Made by a program: the position numbers and the translations under genes
Shown here: piece by piece, positions 48,872 to 58,643 of the stretch
How the letters are laid out: every line of letters begins with the position of its first letter
How positions within the stretch are numbered: position 1 is the stretch's first letter
The notes under the pieces: model-generated
Databases searched by the model: none
What the model was told of the DNA's origin: nothing
The model's input: the letters and a program-made list of their open reading frames with translations, nothing else
Origin: Stenotrophomonas maltophilia
Lineage (GTDB): Bacteria; Pseudomonadota; Gammaproteobacteria; Xanthomonadales; Xanthomonadaceae
Reading direction: 5' to 3'
DNA: 64,000 nucleotides
NCBI RefSeq assembly: GCF_002138415.1
Contig: NZ_CP015612.1
Span: 1,404,001 to 1,468,000, forward strand

Positions 48872-49543
48872 TCAGGCAATCGCGATGTCGGCCGCGACGG
48901 CCTGCGGCACTTCCAGGCACTCGCGCACCGGAGCGAAGCTGCGCCGGTGCTCCACGCACGGCCCGTGCTCGCGCAGGGCGGCCAGGTGGGCGGGGGTTCC
49001 ATAGCCCTTGTGCTGCTCGAAGCCGTACTGCGGGTGGCGGGTATGCACGTCCTGCATGTAACGGTCGCGCGAGACCTTGGCCAGGATCGAGGCGGCCATG
49101 ATCGCGCGGTCGATGCCATCGCCGCCGACCAGCGCCTGCGCCGGCAGCACCAGGCCCTTGGGCACCACGTTGCCATCGATGCGGGCGAAGCCGGCCACGT
49201 GGGCGACCGCTGCAACGACGTCACGCATGCCCTGCAGGGTGGCCTGGTAGATGTTCAGGCGGTCGATGGTGTCCACGTCCACCAGCACCACGTGCCAAGC
49301 CAGGGCGCGTTCGATGATGCGGTCATGCAGCTGCTCGCGGCGGGCCGCGGGGAGCTGCTTGGAGTCGTCCAGACCGTTGATGCGCGGCCGGGAGGGATCG
49401 AACACCACCGCGGCCACCGCCACCGGCCCGGCCAGCGGACCACGGCCGGCTTCGTCGACGCCGGCGACCAGGCGCTCCGGCTCGACCACTGACGCGCCGT
49501 CGAACAGGGCCAGGCTGGCCGCTGCGGCGTGGCGGCGGCTCAT
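48872..49543 (-). CDS. rnhB: Ribonuclease HII
   Basis: The protein is 223 residues. The catalytic motif [20 protein letters not shown] starts near residue 26 and carries the Asp-Glu pair. [40 protein letters not shown] and [20 protein letters not shown] complete the RNase HII pattern. It cuts RNA in RNA-DNA hybrids, including single ribonucleotides embedded in DNA. The start overlaps the lpxB stop by 4 bp. The segment before the motif is about 15 residues longer than in E. coli RnhB; a later start (residue 26 on) would lose the first strand and is not favoured. Confidence 0.95.
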   Translation of the reverse strand: MSRRHAAAASLALFDGASVVEPERLVAGVDEAGRGPLAGPVAVAAVVFDPSRPRINGLDDSKQLPAARREQLHDRIIERALAWHVVLVDVDTIDRLNIYQATLQGMRDVVAAVAHVAGFARIDGNVVPKGLVLPAQALVGGDGIDRAIMAASILAKVSRDRYMQDVHTRHPQYGFEQHKGYGTPAHLAALREHGPCVEHRRSFAPVRECLEVPQAVAADIAIA

Positions 49544-50799
49544 GCCTGGGCCTGGTTGCGCATCAGCAGCTCGCCGACGGCGTCGGCGGCGCGGGCCGAG
49601 GCGTTGCGACGCAGGCGCTCATGCAGGCGCGCGTAGGTATCCTGCAGGTCGGTCACCCGTTGCGGGTGGTCGAACCACTGCTGGATGGCGGCGGCCAGCC
49701 TGTCCGGCGTGCAGTCGTGCTGCATCAGCTCCGGCGCCAGGTCCTGGCCGGCCAGGATGTTGGGCAGGGCGAAGCGGTCGACCTTGATCAGGCCCAGCGC
49801 CTTGACCAGGCGGTAGGTCAGCTCGTTGACGCGGTACCCGACCACCATCGGCCGCTTGACCAGCATCGCCTCCAGCGTCGCGGTGCCGGAGGCCAGCACC
49901 ACTACGTCGGCGGCGATCATCGCGTTGCGTGCCTCGCCGTCCAGCACGTGCGAGTACGCAACCGGCAGTGCCGAGCGTGACAGCTGCTCTTCGATCAGGC
50001 GCTTGCAGGCGGGATTGGCGGCCGGCACCACTACGTGCAGGCCCGGGATGCGTTCGGAGACCTGCCAGGCAGCCTCGAAGAACGGTTCACCGAGGCGCGA
50101 GATTTCGCCCAGGCGGCTGCCCGGCAACACCGCCAGCACCTTGGCCGAGGTCGGAAGGCCGAGCGCGGCGCGGGCTTCCTCTCGGTTGCCCTGCAGCGGA
50201 ATGTCATCGGCCATCGGGTGGCCGACGAAACGCGCATCGATGCCATGCTTGGCATAGATCGGCGGCTCCATCGGGAACAGGCACAGCACCAGGTCGGCGC
50301 TGCTGCCGATCTTCTCGGCGCGCTTCTCGCGCCAGGCCCAGACCGAGGGGCTGACGTAATGCACGGTGCGCACGCCGCGCTGCTTCAGCCAGCGCTCGAT
50401 GCCCAGGTTGAAGTCGGGCGCGTCGATGCCGATGAACACGTCCGGTTGCCATTCCAGCGCACGCTGGCGGAACGCCGAGCGCAGCTTGAGCAGGCGCGGC
50501 AGGTGGCGCAGCACTTCGGTCAGGCCCATCACCGCCAGCTCGCTGGCATCGTGCCAGGTCTGGCAGCCGGCGCTGCGCATGGCATCGCCACCGATGCCGG
50601 CGAACTCGGCATTCGGGAAGCGCGCCTTCAGTTCGCGTACCAGGCCCGCACCCAGCAGATCACCGGAAGCCTCACCGGCCACCAGGGCGATCCGCAACGG
50701 GCGCTCGCTGAGCACCCGCTGCGCGGGGACGCTGCCGGCCATCGAGGCCAGCGGAATCACGGCGGCGCCGGCCGGCGCCTGGCCGGTCGTGCTGCTCAT
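49540..50799 (-). CDS. lpxB: Lipid-A-disaccharide synthase
   Basis: The protein is 419 residues. After about 30 extra residues it enters the glycosyltransferase family 19 pattern: [60 protein letters not shown], and [16 protein letters not shown]. LpxB joins UDP-diacylglucosamine and lipid X into the tetraacyl disaccharide of lipid A on the inner membrane. A shorter start near [13 protein letters not shown] is possible. It overlaps rnhB downstream and lpxA upstream by 4 bp each, so the three are tightly coupled. Confidence 0.95.
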   Translation of the reverse strand: MSSTTGQAPAGAAVIPLASMAGSVPAQRVLSERPLRIALVAGEASGDLLGAGLVRELKARFPNAEFAGIGGDAMRSAGCQTWHDASELAVMGLTEVLRHLPRLLKLRSAFRQRALEWQPDVFIGIDAPDFNLGIERWLKQRGVRTVHYVSPSVWAWREKRAEKIGSSADLVLCLFPMEPPIYAKHGIDARFVGHPMADDIPLQGNREEARAALGLPTSAKVLAVLPGSRLGEISRLGEPFFEAAWQVSERIPGLHVVVPAANPACKRLIEEQLSRSALPVAYSHVLDGEARNAMIAADVVVLASGTATLEAMLVKRPMVVGYRVNELTYRLVKALGLIKVDRFALPNILAGQDLAPELMQHDCTPDRLAAAIQQWFDHPQRVTDLQDTYARLHERLRRNASARAADAVGELLMRNQAQA

Positions 50800-51587
50800 C
50801 GCAGCAAGGGCCTCTCGGCGTGCTCGATGAAGTCCAGCATGGCCTTCACGTCATCGCTGTCACGCGCCTGTTCGGTCAGCTGCACCTTGGCCTCGGCCAG
50901 CGGCAGGCCCGCCACGTACAACGTGCGGTAGGCACGCTTGATGGCGGAAATGCGCTCGGCGTCGAAGCCGCGGCGCTTCAGGCCTTCGCTGTTGATACCG
51001 CGCGGGCGTCCCAGCGAATCGGTGCCGACCATGGTGAACGGCGGAACATCACCGTTGGTCAGCGCACCCATGCCGAGGAAGGCGTGGGCACCGATGCGGC
51101 AGAACTGGTGGGCACCGGCGAAGCCGCTGATGATCACGTAGTCGCCTACGGTCACGTGGCCTGCCAGGGTGGTGTTGTTGGAGAACACACAGAAGTTGCC
51201 GACATGGCAGTCGTGCGCCACGTGCGTGTAGGCCAGCATCCAGTTGTCGTTGCCGATCGTGGTGATGCCGCCGCCGCCGCCGGTGCCACGGTTCAGGGTG
51301 ACGAACTCGCGGAACACGTTGCGGTCGCCGATCACCAGCTCGGTGCGCTCACCGGCGAACTTCTTGTCCTGCGGCTCGCCACCGATCGCGGCATGGCCGA
51401 CGAAGCGGTTGTCGCGGCCGATCCTGGTCGGGCCATGGATGCTGCAATGGGGGCCGACCACCGTGCCGGCACCGATTTCCACATCGGCCCCGATCAGGGT
51501 GAAGGCGCCCACCTGCACGTCATCGGCCAGGCGCGCGGCCGGATCGATGACGGCGGTCGGGTGGATCCGCGGTGCGTTGTCAGTCAT
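50796..51587 (-). CDS. lpxA: UDP-N-acetylglucosamine acyltransferase
   Basis: The protein is 263 residues, a left-handed beta helix made of hexapeptide repeats, e.g. [20 protein letters not shown] and [20 protein letters not shown]. The stretch [20 protein letters not shown], then [19 protein letters not shown], carries the catalytic histidine (His-Val-Ala-His). The C-terminal helical part reads [20 protein letters not shown]. It starts lipid A synthesis by acylating UDP-GlcNAc. The start [13 protein letters not shown] is the family N-terminus; fabZ ends 16 bp upstream. Confidence 0.96.
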   Translation of the reverse strand: MTDNAPRIHPTAVIDPAARLADDVQVGAFTLIGADVEIGAGTVVGPHCSIHGPTRIGRDNRFVGHAAIGGEPQDKKFAGERTELVIGDRNVFREFVTLNRGTGGGGGITTIGNDNWMLAYTHVAHDCHVGNFCVFSNNTTLAGHVTVGDYVIISGFAGAHQFCRIGAHAFLGMGALTNGDVPPFTMVGTDSLGRPRGINSEGLKRRGFDAERISAIKRAYRTLYVAGLPLAEAKVQLTEQARDSDDVKAMLDFIEHAERPLLR

Positions 51588-51603
51588 TCCTGCCTCCAGT
51601 GGA

Positions 51604-52062
51604 TCAGCCCTTGGCGCCGGCGCACATGACTTCGGCCGAGGCAACGACTTCACCGTTGACCTTGGCTTCGCCGTAGTACCAGCCCATGTTGCGGATCAGA
51701 CGCTTCATCTGCACATCCAGCATCAGCACGTCGCCGGGGACGACCTGCTTGTTGAAGCGGGCGTTTTCCACCTTGACCATGTAGAACAGCTTGGACTGCG
51801 CATCGCGGCCGAGCGTGAGCTGGGTCATCACGCCACCGGCCTGGGCCAGCGCTTCGATGATCAGCACGCCGGGCATGATCGGGCGGCCCGGGAAGTGGCC
51901 CTGGAAGAACGGCTCGTTGATGCTGACGTTCTTCTGCGCCAGGATGCGCTTGGCCTCGATGTCGAGTTCAAGCACCCGGTCCACCAGCAGGAACGGGTAA
52001 CGGTGCGGGAGCAGTTCCTGGATCTCGCAGACGTCGATAGGAAGCTGCAGCGTGTCGTTCAT
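51604..52062 (-). CDS. fabZ: 3-hydroxyacyl-ACP dehydratase FabZ
   Basis: The protein is 152 residues. The hot-dog motif [18 protein letters not shown] and the active-site helix [20 protein letters not shown], then LAQAGG, hold the catalytic histidine and glutamate. It dehydrates 3-hydroxyacyl-ACP during fatty acid elongation; this competes with LpxA for the same hydroxyacyl-ACP, which explains the conserved linkage of the two genes. The start [11 protein letters not shown] is chosen because its ATG overlaps the lpxD stop by 4 bp. Confidence 0.96.
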   Translation of the reverse strand: MNDTLQLPIDVCEIQELLPHRYPFLLVDRVLELDIEAKRILAQKNVSINEPFFQGHFPGRPIMPGVLIIEALAQAGGVMTQLTLGRDAQSKLFYMVKVENARFNKQVVPGDVLMLDVQMKRLIRNMGWYYGEAKVNGEVVASAEVMCAGAKG

Positions 52063-53081
52063 TCTTTCTCCTTGCCAGCGGCCAGGACGCGGCGAGCCAA
52101 TGCGTCCAGCTGCTTGAAGCGCGCGGCGTTCTTGCGCCACGTGCGGTTGTCGGTCAACGGGGTGCCGGACGAGTACTCGCCCGGCTCATGGATGGAATTG
52201 CGGACCACCGACTTGCCGGTGATCACGACCTTGTCGCAGATCTCGAGGTGGCCGACCACGCCGACGTGGCCGCCGAGCAGGCAGTAGCGGCCGATCCTGG
52301 CGCTGCCGGCGATGCCGGTGCAGCCGGCGATGGCCGAGTGCGCGCCGATCTGCACGTTGTGCGCGATCTGCACCAGGTTGTCCAGGCGCACGTCCTCGTC
52401 CAGCACGGTGTCTTCCAGCGCACCGCGGTCAACGCAGGTATTGGCGCCGATCTCGCAGTCATCGCCGATGCGCACGCCGCCCAACTGCGGCACCTTGATC
52501 CACTTGCCGGCGTCCATCGCCAGGCCGAAGCCATCGGCGCCGAGCACGGCACCGGGGTGCACGCGGACGCGCTTGCCGAGCTTGACCCGGGTAACCAGGG
52601 TGACCCGGGCGATCAGTTCGCAGCCATTGTCCAGGCTGCAGTCTTCGCCGATCACGCTGCCGGTGCCGATGATGCAGTTCTCGCCGACCACGCTGCGCGC
52701 GCCGATCGAGACGAACGGGCCGATATGGGCGCTGGCCGCGACCTGGGCGCTGGGATCGATGACGGCGCTGGGATGGATGCCCGGCGGCCGCGTCGGCGCG
52801 ATGTCGAACAGCGCGGCGATCTTGGCGAAGGTGGTGTAGGGGTCCTTGGCGACGAGCGCGGCGCCGGGGGCGGCCTCGGCGTCGTCGGCACGCAGGACCA
52901 CCAGCGAGGCCTGGCTGTCGGCCAGCTGGGCGCGGTAGCGCGGGTTGGCGAGGAAGGTCAGCTGGCCAGGACCGGCATGGGCGAGGGTGGCCACGCCATG
53001 GATGGCGGTGGCGGGGTCGCCATGGACCTGCAGGCCGAACTGCTCGGCGAGTTGCTGGGCGGTGTAGGTAGGAGTATTCAC
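52059..53081 (-). CDS. lpxD: UDP-3-O-acylglucosamine N-acyltransferase
   Basis: The protein is 340 residues. The N-terminal uridine-binding domain (about 1-100, PTYTAQQLAEQFGLQVHGDP) is followed by left-handed beta-helix hexapeptides (about 105-290; VNCIIGTGSV-like units such as GENCIIGTGSVIGEDCSLDN) and a C-terminal helical end. VDRGALEDTVLDEDVRLDNL, then VQIAHNVQIG, carries the catalytic histidine. It adds the second acyl chain in lipid A synthesis. In many Gram-negatives skp lies between bamA and lpxD; here a 517-bp non-coding gap full of hairpins is found instead. Confidence 0.95.
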   Translation of the reverse strand: MNTPTYTAQQLAEQFGLQVHGDPATAIHGVATLAHAGPGQLTFLANPRYRAQLADSQASLVVLRADDAEAAPGAALVAKDPYTTFAKIAALFDIAPTRPPGIHPSAVIDPSAQVAASAHIGPFVSIGARSVVGENCIIGTGSVIGEDCSLDNGCELIARVTLVTRVKLGKRVRVHPGAVLGADGFGLAMDAGKWIKVPQLGGVRIGDDCEIGANTCVDRGALEDTVLDEDVRLDNLVQIAHNVQIGAHSAIAGCTGIAGSARIGRYCLLGGHVGVVGHLEICDKVVITGKSVVRNSIHEPGEYSSGTPLTDNRTWRKNAARFKQLDALARRVLAAGKEKE

Positions 53082-53208
53082 GGCGGGAGTTTAACGTGTG
53101 ACGCCATTGCGGTCATGCGGGGGCGAAGGCTTGGCGCCTGCCTGATACGGGCGGGAGGCGGCGGGTGGCCCTGGCCAGGACACGCAAAAGCCCCTCCATG
53201 GTGCTCGA

Positions 53209-53307
53209 TGGCGCCTTGCTCGTGTGCGCTGTCCTGCGCACACGGCAAGACCGGGGTTGGGCGTCCTGCCCAACCCGCCCGAGGCATGCCTCGGGCCCAT
53301 GGCGCCA
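53209..53307. other. Cloverleaf-like fold of three hairpins closed by a stem
   Basis: The closing stem TGGCGCC (53209-53215) / GGCGCCA (53301-53307) encloses three perfect hairpins: GTGTGCGC-TGTCCT-GCGCACAC (53222-53243, with outer TTGC/GCAA), GGGTTGGGC-GTCCT-GCCCAACCC (53254-53276) and the 20-bp palindrome GCCCGAGGCA-TGCCTCGGGC (53277-53296). The first two share the loop GTCCT. It does not meet tRNA rules (loop sizes, no T-psi-C). It could be a structured RNA or a cluster of REP-like palindromes; the function is unknown. Confidence 0.6.
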
Positions 53308-53382
53308 ACGGTCCTGGTCAGCCCCCTGCGCCATCACCAGATGATTTCACGCGAGCGCGGGAAGTAACGGCGGCGGCGAGCA

Positions 53383-53414
53383 AGTAAAACGAAAACGCCG
53401 GGCAATGCCCGGCG
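53383..53414 (-). terminator. Intrinsic terminator between bamA and lpxD
   Basis: CGCCGGGCA-T-TGCCCGGCG followed on the minus strand by TTTTCGTTTTAC. It should partly end transcription from bamA, so lpxD may need its own promoter in the next 300 bp. Confidence 0.7.
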
Positions 53415-53437
53415 CTTCGCACCCCGTCTGGTGGAGA

Positions 53438-53605
53438 GCCCCCCTTTGTTAAGGGGGGCGCGCCGCTGGGAATCGCAGGAGCGATTCCCAACGTTGCCAT
53501 GCAACGGCCCGAAGGGCGCATGCCATGGATGGCATGCGTAACGGCGCGGGGGATAGGAGGGATGCGCGTGCAGTTCTGATGAACCGCAGGGCGGTTCGTC
53601 AGAAC
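53438..53605. repeat. Array of back-to-back perfect hairpins after bamA
   Basis: In order the stems are: GCCCCCCTT/AAGGGGGGC (53438-53459), TGGGAATCGC/GCGATTCCCA (53467-53490), CGTTGC/GCAACG (53492-53506), GCCC/GGGC (53507-53517), CGCATGCCAT/ATGGCATGCG (53517-53538) and GTTCTGATGAACCGC/GCGGTTCGTCAGAAC (53573-53605, one G-T). The last overlaps the bamA stop codon at 53599-53601. Confidence 0.75.
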
Positions 53606-55962
53606 TGCCCACCGAACGTGAATTGCAGGCGCTCGACCTTGTCGCCGTCTTCCTTCTTCAGCGGGAAGGCGTAGCTGATCGAGATCGGGCCGACCGGGGC
53701 GCGCCACAGCAGGGCCACACCGGTCGACACGCGCAGTTCGTTGGCCTTGAAGTTGTCCACGCCGGTATAGACGTTGCCGAAGTCGACGAAGGCCGACACG
53801 CGCGCTGACGGGCTGTCGAACAGGCGCGGGAAGTAGGCTTCGACCGAACCGACGGTCTTCAGCGAACCACCCAGCGGCTGGCCTTCCGGGTAGCCACGGG
53901 TCGCTTCACGCGGGCCGAGGGTGTTGTCTTCGAAACCGCGCACCGAGTTGGTGCCGCCGGCATAGAAGTTCTCGTAGAACGGCAGTCCCGTGGCGGTGAC
54001 CGAGCGCAGCTCGCCCTTCTCGTCCGGCACCATCGCGGTCTTGTCGTTGCCATAGCTGTCGCCGTAGCCGATCTCGGCGCGGGTGTTGATGACCAGCGAC
54101 GGCATGATCGGCCAGTACTTGCTGATCTGGTAGTTCAGCTTGTAGTACTCGATGGTCGAGCCCGGCAGCGTCGTTTCCAGGCCAACGCGCTGGTAGGTGC
54201 CGCGGGTCGGCATGAAGTAGTCGTTGCGCGAGTCGCGTGCCCAGCCCAGCTCCGTGCGCCACGCGTGGAAGGTCTTGCTGCCCAGCACGTTGATGTAGTC
54301 GATGATCGACTGCGGGGTGGAGCCCGGATAGGTGGTGATCTGGTTGCTGTCGATGCCGAACATCAGCGAGACGGTATCGGTCTCGGTGATCGGCACGCCG
54401 AACACCACCTGCGCCGAGCCATTGGTGCTGTTGTACTGCGCGGTGTTGAAGTCGGAGTAGTCCAGTTCGCGCCAGGACAGGTTGTAGCCCAGCGACACGC
54501 CGTCATCGGTGAAGTACGGGTTGGTGTAGCTGAAGCCATAGCGCTGCAGGTAGCTGCTGCGCGAGGCTTCGACCGACACGCGGTTGCCGCCGCCGAGGAA
54601 GTTGTTCTGCGACAGCTGCACCGACGTGGTCATGCCGTAGGACTGCGAATAGCCCAGGCCGAACACGAAGCTGCCGGAGGTGGTTTCCTTGACGTTGTAG
54701 ACGACGTCGACCTGGTCGTTGCTGCCGCTGACGGCCGGAGTCTCGACGTCAACGGACTCGAAGTAGCCCAGGCGCTGCAGGCGGATCTTGGAACGGTCGA
54801 TCGCGGCCTGCGAGTACCAGCTGTTCTCGAACTGGCGCATTTCGCGACGCATCACTTCGTCGGACGTACGCGTGTTGCCGCGGAACAGGATGCGACGCAC
54901 CGACACGCGCGGACCGGGAACGACCTGCATGTTGATTGCCACGGTCTGGTCGGGGCGGTTGGTGGTCGGGATCGGGTTCACCTTGGCGAACGCGTAGCCG
55001 ATGTTGGACAGCGAGTTGGTGATGGTGTCCGAGCTGAATTCCAGCAGCGCACGCGAGAACGTGTCGCCCGGCTTCTGGATCACCATGCGCTCGACGTCCT
55101 CCTGCGGGAGGATGGTGTCGCCGCTGACCTTGATCTCGGAGATCTTGTACTGCGCACCCTCGGTCACGCCGGCGGTGAGGAACATGTCGCGCTTGTCGGG
55201 GCTGATCGAGACCTGGGTGGAATCGATGCTGAAGTCGACATAGCCGCGGTCCAGGTACCAGGAGTTGAGCTTTTCCAGGTCGCCGGACAGCTTTTCCTTG
55301 GAGTACTGGTCATCACGGCGGTACCACGATGCCCAGTTGTGCTCCTTGGACTCCCAGGTCTCCAGGATGTCCTTGCTCTCGAACTTCTCGGTGCCGACCA
55401 GGTTGACGTGGCGGATCTTGGCCGCCTTGCCTTCCTTGATCGCGATCGCGATGTCCACGCGGTTGCGGTCCAGCGGGCTCACGGTCGGGGTGATCTCGAC
55501 GGTGTACTTGCCGCGGTCGTTGTACTGGCGGCGAAGCTCCTGGGTCACGCGGTCCAGGCTCAGGCGGTCGAAGGTGCCGCCTTCGGTCAGGCCGATGTCG
55601 GACAGGCCCTTGAGCAGCTGCTCGGACTTGATGTCCTTGTTGCCGGTGACGGTCAGCTTGTTGATCGCCGGGCGTTCCTTGACGGTCACCACCAGGATGC
55701 TGCCCTGGCGGTCCAGCTGCACGTCTTCGAAGAAGCCGGTCTTGTACAGGGCGCGGATGGTCTCGCCGACCTTGTTGTCGGTGATGGTCTCGCCACGTTC
55801 CACCGGCAGGTAGGTGAACACCGTGCCCGAGCTGATGCGCTGCAGGCCATCGACGCGGATGTCGCTGACAGTGAAGGGCTCGGCTGCCTGGGCCAGGGCG
55901 GGAGCGCCGGTGACGGCGGCGAGGGCGAGGGCCAGCAGGCGGCGATTGGGGAGTCGCGTCAT
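53599..55962 (-). CDS. bamA: Outer membrane assembly factor BamA
   Basis: The protein is 787 residues. A signal peptide (1 to about 27, MTRLPNRRLLALALAAVTGA then PALAQA) is followed by five POTRA domains (about 28-430, e.g. FTVSDIRVDGLQRISSGTVF and RRILFRGNTRTSDEVMRREM) and a 16-strand barrel ending in FGGQF, the expected terminal phenylalanine signal. VRGFEDNTLGPRE holds the conserved VRGF/Y motif of barrel loop 6. BamA inserts and folds beta-barrel proteins with the lipoproteins BamB-E. The ATG at 55962 is chosen for its signal peptide. rseP lies 74 bp upstream. Confidence 0.96.
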   Translation of the reverse strand: MTRLPNRRLLALALAAVTGAPALAQAAEPFTVSDIRVDGLQRISSGTVFTYLPVERGETITDNKVGETIRALYKTGFFEDVQLDRQGSILVVTVKERPAINKLTVTGNKDIKSEQLLKGLSDIGLTEGGTFDRLSLDRVTQELRRQYNDRGKYTVEITPTVSPLDRNRVDIAIAIKEGKAAKIRHVNLVGTEKFESKDILETWESKEHNWASWYRRDDQYSKEKLSGDLEKLNSWYLDRGYVDFSIDSTQVSISPDKRDMFLTAGVTEGAQYKISEIKVSGDTILPQEDVERMVIQKPGDTFSRALLEFSSDTITNSLSNIGYAFAKVNPIPTTNRPDQTVAINMQVVPGPRVSVRRILFRGNTRTSDEVMRREMRQFENSWYSQAAIDRSKIRLQRLGYFESVDVETPAVSGSNDQVDVVYNVKETTSGSFVFGLGYSQSYGMTTSVQLSQNNFLGGGNRVSVEASRSSYLQRYGFSYTNPYFTDDGVSLGYNLSWRELDYSDFNTAQYNSTNGSAQVVFGVPITETDTVSLMFGIDSNQITTYPGSTPQSIIDYINVLGSKTFHAWRTELGWARDSRNDYFMPTRGTYQRVGLETTLPGSTIEYYKLNYQISKYWPIMPSLVINTRAEIGYGDSYGNDKTAMVPDEKGELRSVTATGLPFYENFYAGGTNSVRGFEDNTLGPREATRGYPEGQPLGGSLKTVGSVEAYFPRLFDSPSARVSAFVDFGNVYTGVDNFKANELRVSTGVALLWRAPVGPISISYAFPLKKEDGDKVERLQFTFGGQF

Positions 55963-56036
55963 GTCACGTCCGGTAGGAAGGTCGATTTCATTGGTGCGGG
56001 ATGCCGACGCTGTAGACGGCAACAACGTGGAAAAGT

Positions 56037-57395
56037 TCATCGCGGGACCAGGCCGAGGATGTCGTTGTAGAACGCCAACCCCATCAGCCCGGCCAGCAAC
56101 GCCAGGCCGATGTATTGGCCGGCGGCGATGGCACGCTCGCTCAGCGGGCTGCCCTTGACCAACTCGATAAGGTAATACAGCAGGTGGCCGCCGTCCAAGA
56201 TCGGGATCGGCAACAGGTTGATGATGCACAGGCTGAGTGACAGCAGGGCAAGGAACTGCAGGAACCAGTCGAGGCCGCGCTTGGCCGAAACATTGGCCAC
56301 GCGGGCGATGGTGACCGGCCCGGAAACGTTCTGCAGCGAGGCCTTGCCGGTGACGATGCGGCCCATCATGCCCAGCGAATCGGCGGCCAGGCGGCCGGTT
56401 TCGCGCACGGCCACGGTCACCGCGTCCAGCGGCCCGTAGCGCAGCAGGGTGTCGTAGGCGGGGCTGTAGCTGGTGGGGAATCCGACGCCGATCTGCCAGA
56501 CCGGGTTGCCCTTGCCATCCTTGCCCTGACGGGGGGTGACTTCCAGAGCCAGGCGCTCACCGCCGCGCAGGACCTCGATCATGCCCGAGCCACCGGCGCG
56601 GCCGAGGGCCTGGATCTCGCCGATCACCTGGTCGACGCTGTCGATGCGCTGGCCGTCGATGGCCACGATCAGATCGCCCGGCTGAAGCTGCCCGGCCACC
56701 ACCGAATCGGTGGTCAGCGAGTCGACCAGCGCCGGCTGCAGCCACGACTGCCAGTACAGGCCAGCCAGGATCGGTACGCGCCGTTCATCGAAACCGGCCG
56801 GCAGCTGCGACAGCGGCAGGGTGCGCACCCGCACCTGGTCGGCGCGGTCGAGCACTTCCAGCTTCACATCGCGGCGGTCCATCGCGGCGGCGGTCAGCGC
56901 CATGCTGGCTTCACCGAGGGTGGCCACCGGGCGCTCATCCACGCGCAGCACGCGGTCGCCACTGGCCAGGCCGGCGCTGGCGGCAATGCCATCGGCACGG
57001 CCGATGGTCGGCGAATAGTCCTGCTTGCCGATCACGAACATCGCCCACAGCAGCAGGATGCACAGCAGCAGATTGGCGATCGGTCCGGCAGCGACGATGG
57101 CGATACGCTGCCAGACGGTCTTGTGGTTGAAGGCCTGGCCGCGCTCGTGCGGATGGACTTCAACCTCGCGCTCGTCGAGGAATTTGACGTAGCCACCCAG
57201 CGGGATGGCGGCGATCGCGAAGTCGGTGCCGTGCCGGTCCCGGCGCGACCACAGTGGGCGGCCGAAGCCGACCGAGAAGCGCAGGATCTTGACCCCGCAC
57301 AGGCGCCCGACCCAGTAGTGCCCGAATTCGTGGAACGTGACCAGCAGCCCGAGGCTGACAATCATCCACCAGACCGATCCGATGAAGTCAGTCAT
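56037..57395 (-). CDS. rseP: Site-2 protease RseP
   Basis: The protein is 452 residues. The first membrane helix holds the zinc motif HEFGH (residues 22-26), and the third zinc ligand motif NLLPIPILDGGHLLYYLIEL is near residue 395. Two PDZ domains lie between (about 110-320; e.g. RVLRVDERPVATLGEASMAL and VVAGQLQPGDLIVAIDGQRI), each repeat in the periplasm. RseP cuts the anti-sigma factor RseA within the inner membrane, releasing sigma E during envelope stress. It is placed just before bamA, whose level responds to sigma E in other species. dxr lies 55 bp upstream. Confidence 0.96.
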   Translation of the reverse strand: MTDFIGSVWWMIVSLGLLVTFHEFGHYWVGRLCGVKILRFSVGFGRPLWSRRDRHGTDFAIAAIPLGGYVKFLDEREVEVHPHERGQAFNHKTVWQRIAIVAAGPIANLLLCILLLWAMFVIGKQDYSPTIGRADGIAASAGLASGDRVLRVDERPVATLGEASMALTAAAMDRRDVKLEVLDRADQVRVRTLPLSQLPAGFDERRVPILAGLYWQSWLQPALVDSLTTDSVVAGQLQPGDLIVAIDGQRIDSVDQVIGEIQALGRAGGSGMIEVLRGGERLALEVTPRQGKDGKGNPVWQIGVGFPTSYSPAYDTLLRYGPLDAVTVAVRETGRLAADSLGMMGRIVTGKASLQNVSGPVTIARVANVSAKRGLDWFLQFLALLSLSLCIINLLPIPILDGGHLLYYLIELVKGSPLSERAIAAGQYIGLALLAGLMGLAFYNDILGLVPR

Positions 57396-57450
57396 GCAGG
57401 CTCACAGTGGCGGGCAGGGGCGGCGTCGTCATGCTGGGCGAGGCGGTCGT

Positions 57451-58641
57451 TCAGGCGGCGTCGATGGCGTTCAGGGTCAGCTGGCGTGCCCGCTGGTCGG
57501 CGGACAACAGGACCTCCAGTGTATCGGCTGCTTGCGTCGGCAGTGTTGAAAGAGCGTTAGCAACCAGCTCCGGGATCGTCAGGAAACCGATCCGGCCCTG
57601 AAGAAACGCTGAAACGGCCTCTTCATTGGCAGCGTTCAGCACCGCCGGGGCGGTACCGCCGGCCTGCATGGCCTGCCAGGCCAGCGCCAGGCAGGGGAAG
57701 GCGTCGGTGTCAGGCGCCTCGAAATCCAGCCGGCCCTGGGCCAGCAGATCCAGCCCGGCCACGCCCGATTCGATGCGCTGCGGCCAACCGAGGCCGACCG
57801 CAAGGGTGGTGCGCATGTCCGGCAGGCCCATCTGCGCCAGGGTCGAACCGTCCACGAACTCGACCAGCGAATGCACCAGACTCTGCGGGTGCACCAGCAC
57901 CTCGATGCGCTCGCCGGGGATGCCGAACAGGTGGTGGGCCTCGATCACTTCCAGGCCCTTGTTCATCAACGTCGCCGAATCGACCGAGATCTTCGGGCCC
58001 ATCGACCACTTCGGGTGGGCCACGGCCTGCGCCGGGGTGACCTGGGCCAGCTCGGCCCGGCTGCGGCCACGGAACGGGCCGCCGGAGGCGGTCAGCAGGA
58101 TCCGGCGCACACCAGCGCCGTCAATGCTGGCGTCGCGTGAGCGCAGGCACTGGAAGATCGCGCTGTGTTCGCTGTCGATCGGAATGATCTCAGCGCCAGC
58201 GTGCTGGGCAGTGCGGGTCAGCAGCTCACCGGCCAGCACCAGCGATTCCTTGTTGGCCAGCAGGATGCGCTTGCCGGCGGCAGCGGCAGCCAAGGTTGAA
58301 GACAGCCCGGCGGCGCCGACGATGGCGGCAACCACGGTGTCACAGGCATCGCTGGAGGCCAGCTGGTCCAGCGCGGCATGGCCGGCATGGGCCTCGGTGG
58401 CCAGGCCGGCATCGCGCAGGCCGTCACGCAGTTCACCGAACAGCGATTCGTCGGCGATCACCGCGTGCGCCGGCTTGTGCTGGCGGCACAACGCGAGCAG
58501 CGCCTGCACCTGGCGGCCGGCGGCGAGCACCGTGGCCTGGTAGCGCTGCGGGTGGCGGGCGATCACATCCAGCGTGGAGGCACCGATCGAGCCGGTGGCG
58601 CCGAATACGGCGACCCGGCGCAGGTCTGCGACAGCATTCAT
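57451..58641 (-). CDS. dxr: 1-deoxy-D-xylulose 5-phosphate reductoisomerase
   Basis: The protein is 396 residues. The NADPH motif [20 protein letters not shown] is at residues 9-28. [20 protein letters not shown] and [12 protein letters not shown] carry the metal and substrate ligands, and [20 protein letters not shown], then [20 protein letters not shown], match the flexible loop and the catalytic domain. Dxr makes methylerythritol phosphate in the MEP isoprenoid route, supplying precursors for undecaprenyl phosphate (uppS two genes upstream) and ubiquinone. It starts 2 bp after cdsA stops. Confidence 0.97.
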   Translation of the reverse strand: MNAVADLRRVAVFGATGSIGASTLDVIARHPQRYQATVLAAGRQVQALLALCRQHKPAHAVIADESLFGELRDGLRDAGLATEAHAGHAALDQLASSDACDTVVAAIVGAAGLSSTLAAAAAGKRILLANKESLVLAGELLTRTAQHAGAEIIPIDSEHSAIFQCLRSRDASIDGAGVRRILLTASGGPFRGRSRAELAQVTPAQAVAHPKWSMGPKISVDSATLMNKGLEVIEAHHLFGIPGERIEVLVHPQSLVHSLVEFVDGSTLAQMGLPDMRTTLAVGLGWPQRIESGVAGLDLLAQGRLDFEAPDTDAFPCLALAWQAMQAGGTAPAVLNAANEEAVSAFLQGRIGFLTIPELVANALSTLPTQAADTLEVLLSADQRARQLTLNAIDAA

Positions 58642-58643
58642 GG

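Noticed and set aside
44976..49004. Plus-strand ORF of 1342 codons
   Set aside because: Antisense of dnaE, long only because stop codons are rare on the complementary frame of a high-GC gene; no domain and no ribosome binding site.
53209..53307. tRNA gene
   Set aside because: Three hairpins and a closing stem recall a cloverleaf, but loop lengths are wrong, conserved tRNA bases and a plausible anticodon loop are missing.
54265..56070. Plus-strand ORF of 601 codons over bamA
   Set aside because: Antisense of a certain housekeeping gene; no domain.
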